Assembly: GCA_963782465.1 (NCBI GenBank)
Contig: CAWAJR010000006.1
Location: forward strand, 806,001-870,000
DNA: 64,000 nt
From: JAODBJ01 sp963782465
GTDB lineage: Bacteria > Actinomycetota > Acidimicrobiia > IMCC26256 > PALSA-610
Reading direction: 5' to 3'
Shown here: in pieces, positions 60,359 to 64,000 of the stretch
Layout of the letters: each line of letters begins with the position of its first letter
Position numbering within the stretch: position 1 is the first letter of the stretch
The notes under the pieces: model-generated
Databases searched by the model: none
What the model saw: the letters and a program-made list of their open reading frames with translations, nothing else
Told to the model about the DNA's origin: nothing
Made by a program: the position numbers and the translations under genes

Positions 60359-60411
60359 ATGCGTCTGTCATTGTCTCACATCGACGCCCATCAATCTATA
60401 GGAGCGGTCCG

Positions 60412-60864
60412 ATGTCCCGAGTGCAACTCGCATTGAACGTGTCCGACCTCGACGAAGCGGTCGCCTTCTACTCCAAGTTGTTCGCGACGCAACCGGCGAA
60501 GCGCCGCCCCGGCTACGCGAACTTCGCGATCGAGGAACCGGCGCTGAAGCTCGTGTTGATCGAAGGGCACGGCGAGCCGGGCACCCTCAACCACCTCGGC
60601 GTCGAAGTGGCGTCGAGTGCCGACGTCGCCTCGGCGCACGGGCGCCTGGCCGCAGAAGGGCTTGCGACGGCGACCGAAGACGAGGTGTCGTGCTGCTACG
60701 CGGTGCAGGACAAGGTGTGGGTCGACGCGCCCGACGGCGAACCGTGGGAGATCTACACGGTGCTGGCCGACGTCGAGATGCCCGCGGGCGAACTGCGCAC
60801 GACGAGCCCGGCCGACACGATGTGCTGCTCGGCCGCACCCGAATCGGCCGCCCGCTGTTGCTGA
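60412..60864 (+). CDS. CadI/ArsI-family metal-resistance enzyme
   Basis: 150 residues of the VOC (glyoxalase) fold. VQLALNVSDLDEAVAFYSKL, RRPGYANFAIEEPALKLVLI, NHLGVEV (His61), SCCYAVQDKVWVDAPDGEPW (Cys94-Cys95) and Glu113 in WEIYTV match CadI/ArsI, which break C-As bonds or are cadmium-induced. The first metal position is Gln5, as in CadI, rather than the His of ArsI. A Cys-rich tail (MCCSAAPESAARCC) may bind more metal. Divergent from arsR. Confidence 0.9.
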   Translation: MSRVQLALNVSDLDEAVAFYSKLFATQPAKRRPGYANFAIEEPALKLVLIEGHGEPGTLNHLGVEVASSADVASAHGRLAAEGLATATEDEVSCCYAVQDKVWVDAPDGEPWEIYTVLADVEMPAGELRTTSPADTMCCSAAPESAARCC

Positions 60865-60901
60865 GCGGCGCCGCCGCTCGCGAGCGGTCGCACCCGTCCC
60901 C

Positions 60902-61738
60902 TCATTCCGGGGGCGGTACGAGCACGACCGGGAGTTGCGTGGAGTGCAGGACACGCATCGCCACCCCTCCGAGCCGCAATTTGATGATGGGCGCGACGCC
61001 GTGGGTGCCGACGACGATCATCTGTACGTCGGCTTCCTCGGCTGCGTCGATCAACGCCTCCGCGACGTGCCGGGCGTGCACGACCTTCGGGCGGACCGTC
61101 ACGCCGGCGTCGCGTAGCGGCGCGATCCAGTCGTCGTTCATCGCACGTTCCACGTAGTGCAGGTTGCCCTCCGCGTCTTCGGGCACGATCTCGAACTGCT
61201 GCGCGTACACGGCGACTGCGATCACATCGGCCTTGAGTGCAGAGGCGAAGCTCGCGCACCGGTGAACCGCCGCTGCGCTCCCTTCCGAACCGTCGACGCC
61301 CAACAGGATGCGGCGCACCGGCAGCGGAGGATCGTCGGTGATGACGGCGAGCGGCCGGGTGGTGTGGTGCGCGAGGAGATCGGCGACGCTACCGACGCGA
61401 AGGCCGAGGAAACCGCCGCCGCCGCGGTGCCCGACGACGATGAGGTCGGCGTCTTCGGTCGTGGCGCGGTCGAGGATGACGTAGGCCGGCTCGCCGTCGA
61501 TGACCTCGGTGCGAGTCGCGGGCGCGTCGGCGCCGAGGCTGCGGACAGCAGCATCGAGATCGTCTTGCACTTCTCGGTGCTCGTCCTCCCATTCCTCGGG
61601 CGGAAGCTCCATCTGCGCCGGTGACCACGCGTTGAGCGCGACCACTTCGGCGCCGATGGGTTGGGCAACACTTGCGGCCCACCGCAGCGCCGTCTTCGAC
61701 GGCTCCGATCCGTCGATCCCGACCAGGAGGCGTTTCAT
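60902..61738 (-). CDS. Tandem universal stress protein
   Basis: 278 residues, two UspA domains. Domain 1 has LLVGIDGSEPSKTALRWA and VVGHRGGGGFLGLRVGSVAD, a canonical ATP-binding G-x2-G-x9-G-S. Domain 2 has LLGVDGSEGSAAAVHRC and VVGTHGVAPIIKLRLGGVAM, where the final G-S is G-G. The ATG at 61738 has AAAGGA 7 nt upstream; another ATG (61753) overlaps the ATPase stop. Co-transcribed with the H+-ATPase, so both may respond to energy or pH stress. Confidence 0.9.
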   Translation of the reverse strand: MKRLLVGIDGSEPSKTALRWAASVAQPIGAEVVALNAWSPAQMELPPEEWEDEHREVQDDLDAAVRSLGADAPATRTEVIDGEPAYVILDRATTEDADLIVVGHRGGGGFLGLRVGSVADLLAHHTTRPLAVITDDPPLPVRRILLGVDGSEGSAAAVHRCASFASALKADVIAVAVYAQQFEIVPEDAEGNLHYVERAMNDDWIAPLRDAGVTVRPKVVHARHVAEALIDAAEEADVQMIVVGTHGVAPIIKLRLGGVAMRVLHSTQLPVVLVPPPE

Positions 61739-61749
61739 CGCTGATCCTT

Positions 61750-64000
61750 TCATCCGGCGACCGCGGGCGCGGGCGAGGATTCGTTGCCTTCGTCGCGTTG
61801 ACGGTCGTTGCGACGCCGGTTCAGGCGGCGCACCGTCAAGATCTTCACCTCGTCGTTGACGACGAGCCACCCCAGTGCGTACACCCAGATCACCGCCGCC
61901 CGCCACCACCCGATCGGCGTCATGAAGATGCCGAACACCGCGAGGAGCGTCGCGACGATCTGCGTACCGATCACGGCGCCGACGAGCACGGTCGCCGGCC
62001 TCGAACGCCAGAAGCGATCACGGGTGCGGGCCACGAAGACGGTCAGGTGCCCGGCCACGGAGAGCTTCAGGTACATGAGCGTGCGGACGACGTCGTCACT
62101 CGTGCCCAACACGACGTGCGTGAACGCGAAGAGACCGAACGATGCGACCACGCCGATGACGCCGAGCGCGGTTGCGATCGTCAGCACGTCGCGCATCTCC
62201 CACCGGACCGGGCGCGGCGCGGTCGCAACATTGTCGTAGGCGATCGAAAGGATCGCGCCGTCGTTGAGCAGCGCGAGCAAAACGATCATCACCGCGGTCA
62301 CCGGAAAGAAGTTGAAGGCCACGATCGAGATGCTGATGAGCAACAGGACTCGGATGGTTTCGGCGATCCGGTAGATCGCGTAGCTCGTCATGCGCTCGAA
62401 GATCTGGCGCGATTGACCGATTGCGTGCACGATCACCGAGAGCCCGGGCGCGAGGAGCACGACGTCGGCAGCGGCGCGCGCGGCGTCGGTCGCGTCCGAA
62501 ACCGCGATGCCCGCGTCCGACTGTTTGAGCGCCGGTGCGTCGTTGACACCGTCGCCGGTCATCCCGACGATGTGACCCGCTGCCTGCAGGGCACGGACGA
62601 TCCGGTACTTGTGTTCGGGTAGCACCTGCGCGAACCCGTCGGACTGCTCCACCAACTTCACCAGCTCGGCATCGGTGCTCACCGCCCCGTCGTCGAGCCG
62701 GTGCGCGTCGATGACGTTGCCGCCGATGCCGACCGTGCCGGAAATCTCGCGCGCGATGGCGAGCTGATCACCGGTGACCATCTTCACGACGACCCCGAGT
62801 CGCTGCGCTTCGGCGACCGTCGAGGCGGAGTCGTCGCGAGGAGGGTCGGACAACGGGATGAGGCCGAGGAGGTGCCATCCGTCATCGCCGGTCCGCGCGA
62901 CGGCGATCGACCGCGAGCCGCGGCGGGCGAAATCCTCGACCTGCGCGTCGAAGTCGCGGCGATCGGTGAGTTCGCACAGGTCGGCGACGACCTGGGGCGC
63001 TCCCTTCGTGATCGTTGAACGGGAACCGTCGGCGCATTCGACGACCGCCTCGCTGCGCTTCGACGCGGGGTCGAAGGGCGTGTAGTGCACGACGTGCGAC
63101 GACGGGTCGGGCGACGGCGCGGCGACCAGTACGGCGTCGTCGATCGGGTCATGGTCCTCGGCGCGCGATGCGAGCGCCGCGGCGGCCAGCACGTCGTTCG
63201 CAGTCAGTTGCGCGCCGGCGACGAACGGCGCCCCGGCCTGTAACCGGTTCCGGGTGAGCGTCCCCGTCTTGTCGGAACACAACACGTCGATGCCACCGAG
63301 CTCCTCGATCGCGGGGAGGTGGGTCACCACCGCCTGGTGCCGCGCCAGCCCCGCCGCGCCGACCGCCATCGTCACCGAAAGCACCGCGGGCAACGCGACC
63401 GGGATCGCAGCCACCGCGACGACGAGCGCGAACGTCAACGTCTCGAGGGCGGCGTCGCCGCGGGCGAGGGAAACCGCGATGACGATCGCGAGCAGCCCGA
63501 GGGCCAGGAAGATCAGGTAGTTCCCGATGCGCAGCACCGCCTGCTGGAAATGGCTCGTGGTACCGGCCTGCTCGACGAGCGCGGTGGTACGCCCGTAGAA
63601 GCTGTTCGTCCCGGTGCCGTACACGAGCACATCCGCGTCGCCGCGAGCGACGACCGACCCGGAGTACGCGATCCCACCCTTGCCGGCACTGACGGGGAGC
63701 GACTCGCCGGTCAACGCCGACTGATCGAGGTCGACCGGGTCGTCGGTCAGTACCCGCCCGTCGGCCGGGACGACATCGCCGATGCGCACGTGCACGACGT
63801 CGCCGGGTACGAGCTCACGCGATGGGACCGATACCCACGCGCCGTCACGCCGCACCATCGCGTCTCGTTGCAGCCGGCTCCGCAGCGCGGCGACGGCGTC
63901 GGCGGCCTGGTGTTCCTCCCAGAACGCGACCAGGCCGTTCATGACCAGCAGGACGCCGATGATGACCGCGTCGGCCCAGTGCCGGGCGGCGGCCGACAGC
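61750..64000 (-). CDS. P-type H+-ATPase (P3A-like), N-terminus outside the window
   Basis: About 749 residues visible; the frame is open to the right edge. The actuator TGES is in ALTGESLPVSAG, the phosphorylation site in LCSDKTGTLTRNRLQ, KGAPQV in the nucleotide domain and GMTGDGVNDAPALK at the hinge. Six C-terminal membrane helices follow, and the tail is basic then acidic. Motifs such as IEELGGIDVLCSDKTGT are those of plasma-membrane proton pumps rather than heavy-metal pumps. It sits upstream of the tandem stress protein, with a stop/start overlap possible. Confidence 0.9.
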   Translation of the reverse strand, partial: LSAAARHWADAVIIGVLLVMNGLVAFWEEHQAADAVAALRSRLQRDAMVRRDGAWVSVPSRELVPGDVVHVRIGDVVPADGRVLTDDPVDLDQSALTGESLPVSAGKGGIAYSGSVVARGDADVLVYGTGTNSFYGRTTALVEQAGTTSHFQQAVLRIGNYLIFLALGLLAIVIAVSLARGDAALETLTFALVVAVAAIPVALPAVLSVTMAVGAAGLARHQAVVTHLPAIEELGGIDVLCSDKTGTLTRNRLQAGAPFVAGAQLTANDVLAAAALASRAEDHDPIDDAVLVAAPSPDPSSHVVHYTPFDPASKRSEAVVECADGSRSTITKGAPQVVADLCELTDRRDFDAQVEDFARRGSRSIAVARTGDDGWHLLGLIPLSDPPRDDSASTVAEAQRLGVVVKMVTGDQLAIAREISGTVGIGGNVIDAHRLDDGAVSTDAELVKLVEQSDGFAQVLPEHKYRIVRALQAAGHIVGMTGDGVNDAPALKQSDAGIAVSDATDAARAAADVVLLAPGLSVIVHAIGQSRQIFERMTSYAIYRIAETIRVLLLISISIVAFNFFPVTAVMIVLLALLNDGAILSIAYDNVATAPRPVRWEMRDVLTIATALGVIGVVASFGLFAFTHVVLGTSDDVVRTLMYLKLSVAGHLTVFVARTRDRFWRSRPATVLVGAVIGTQIVATLLAVFGIFMTPIGWWRAAVIWVYALGWLVVNDEVKILTVRRLNRRRNDRQRDEGNESSPAPAVAG

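Noticed and set aside
1..64000. CRISPR arrays, tRNA/rRNA genes, insertion sequences, prophage
   Set aside because: Looked for regular spaced repeats, cloverleaf sequences, transposase motifs and integrases; none seen by eye.

Overview
The window is G+C-rich DNA from an actinobacterium. A WhiB regulator, a mycothiol-linked Rv2466c-type protein, DinB/maleylpyruvate-isomerase-type proteins, a PknK-like kinase, a DUF2630 protein and many GTG starts all point that way. Secreted proteins carrying G-Y-W-L-V-x-S-D-G-G-V-F repeats, together with dense lipid/CoA-type catabolic genes, suggest class Acidimicrobiia. That placement is inferred, not demonstrated. I see no rRNA, tRNA, CRISPR array, transposase or phage genes; this reads as ordinary chromosome.

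Layout. (a) 1-9.8 kb: catabolic and redox genes. A minus-strand, stop/start-coupled set encodes an M55 peptidase, a diiron ferritin-like oxidase, an SDR and a phosphotransferase. It is followed by a TetR regulator, an enoyl-CoA hydratase, a zinc alcohol dehydrogenase, dodecin and a single-cysteine DsbA-like protein. (b) 9.9-21.4 kb: a type II topoisomerase locus. A GyrA/ParC-like subunit has a polyproline protein just downstream, and a GyrB/ParE-like subunit lies about 5.5 kb away. Between them are an FHA-HTH protein, a divergent PknK-like kinase/STAND protein and two small proteins. Both topoisomerase subunits carry unusual residues at classic quinolone-resistance positions. (c) 21.5-32.5 kb: MaoC hydratase, SDRs, CsbD, amidohydrolase (frameshifted), amidase, GH2 beta-galactosidase, acyl-CoA synthetase and cytochrome P450. 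(d) 33-34.5 kb: an encapsulin iron-storage compartment, made of encapsulated ferritin plus a shell gene with an apparent frameshift. (e) 35-43.9 kb: nitronate monooxygenase, the conserved transglutaminase/alpha-E/ATP-grasp trio, an FAD amine oxidase, polyphosphate glucokinase and a frameshifted GNAT. (f) 43.9-58.3 kb: cell-envelope and secreted functions. These are an FtsX-type permease, an ECF sigma gene sandwiched between two paralogous zinc-finger anti-sigma genes, a secreted beta-propeller, a heparinase-like lyase and a 1749-residue multidomain exoprotein. (g) 58.3-64 kb: WhiB, a group-2-type sigma factor, ArsR/CadI, a tandem universal stress protein and a P-type H+-ATPase that runs off the right edge.

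Structure outside genes. Three families of long hairpins each occur twice, at gene ends. A structured-RNA motif with compensatory base changes precedes two exported-protein genes (18.45 kb and 52.91 kb); in the second, a further hairpin covers the ribosome-binding site. This is the best candidate for an undescribed regulatory element. Two copies of a CGTAACGC-containing promoter-like motif precede the sigma operon and the gene just downstream of it. Three genes (amidohydrolase, encapsulin, GNAT) are interrupted by small indels in GC-rich runs, which may be assembly errors. Start sites and domain limits were read by eye; no database search was possible.
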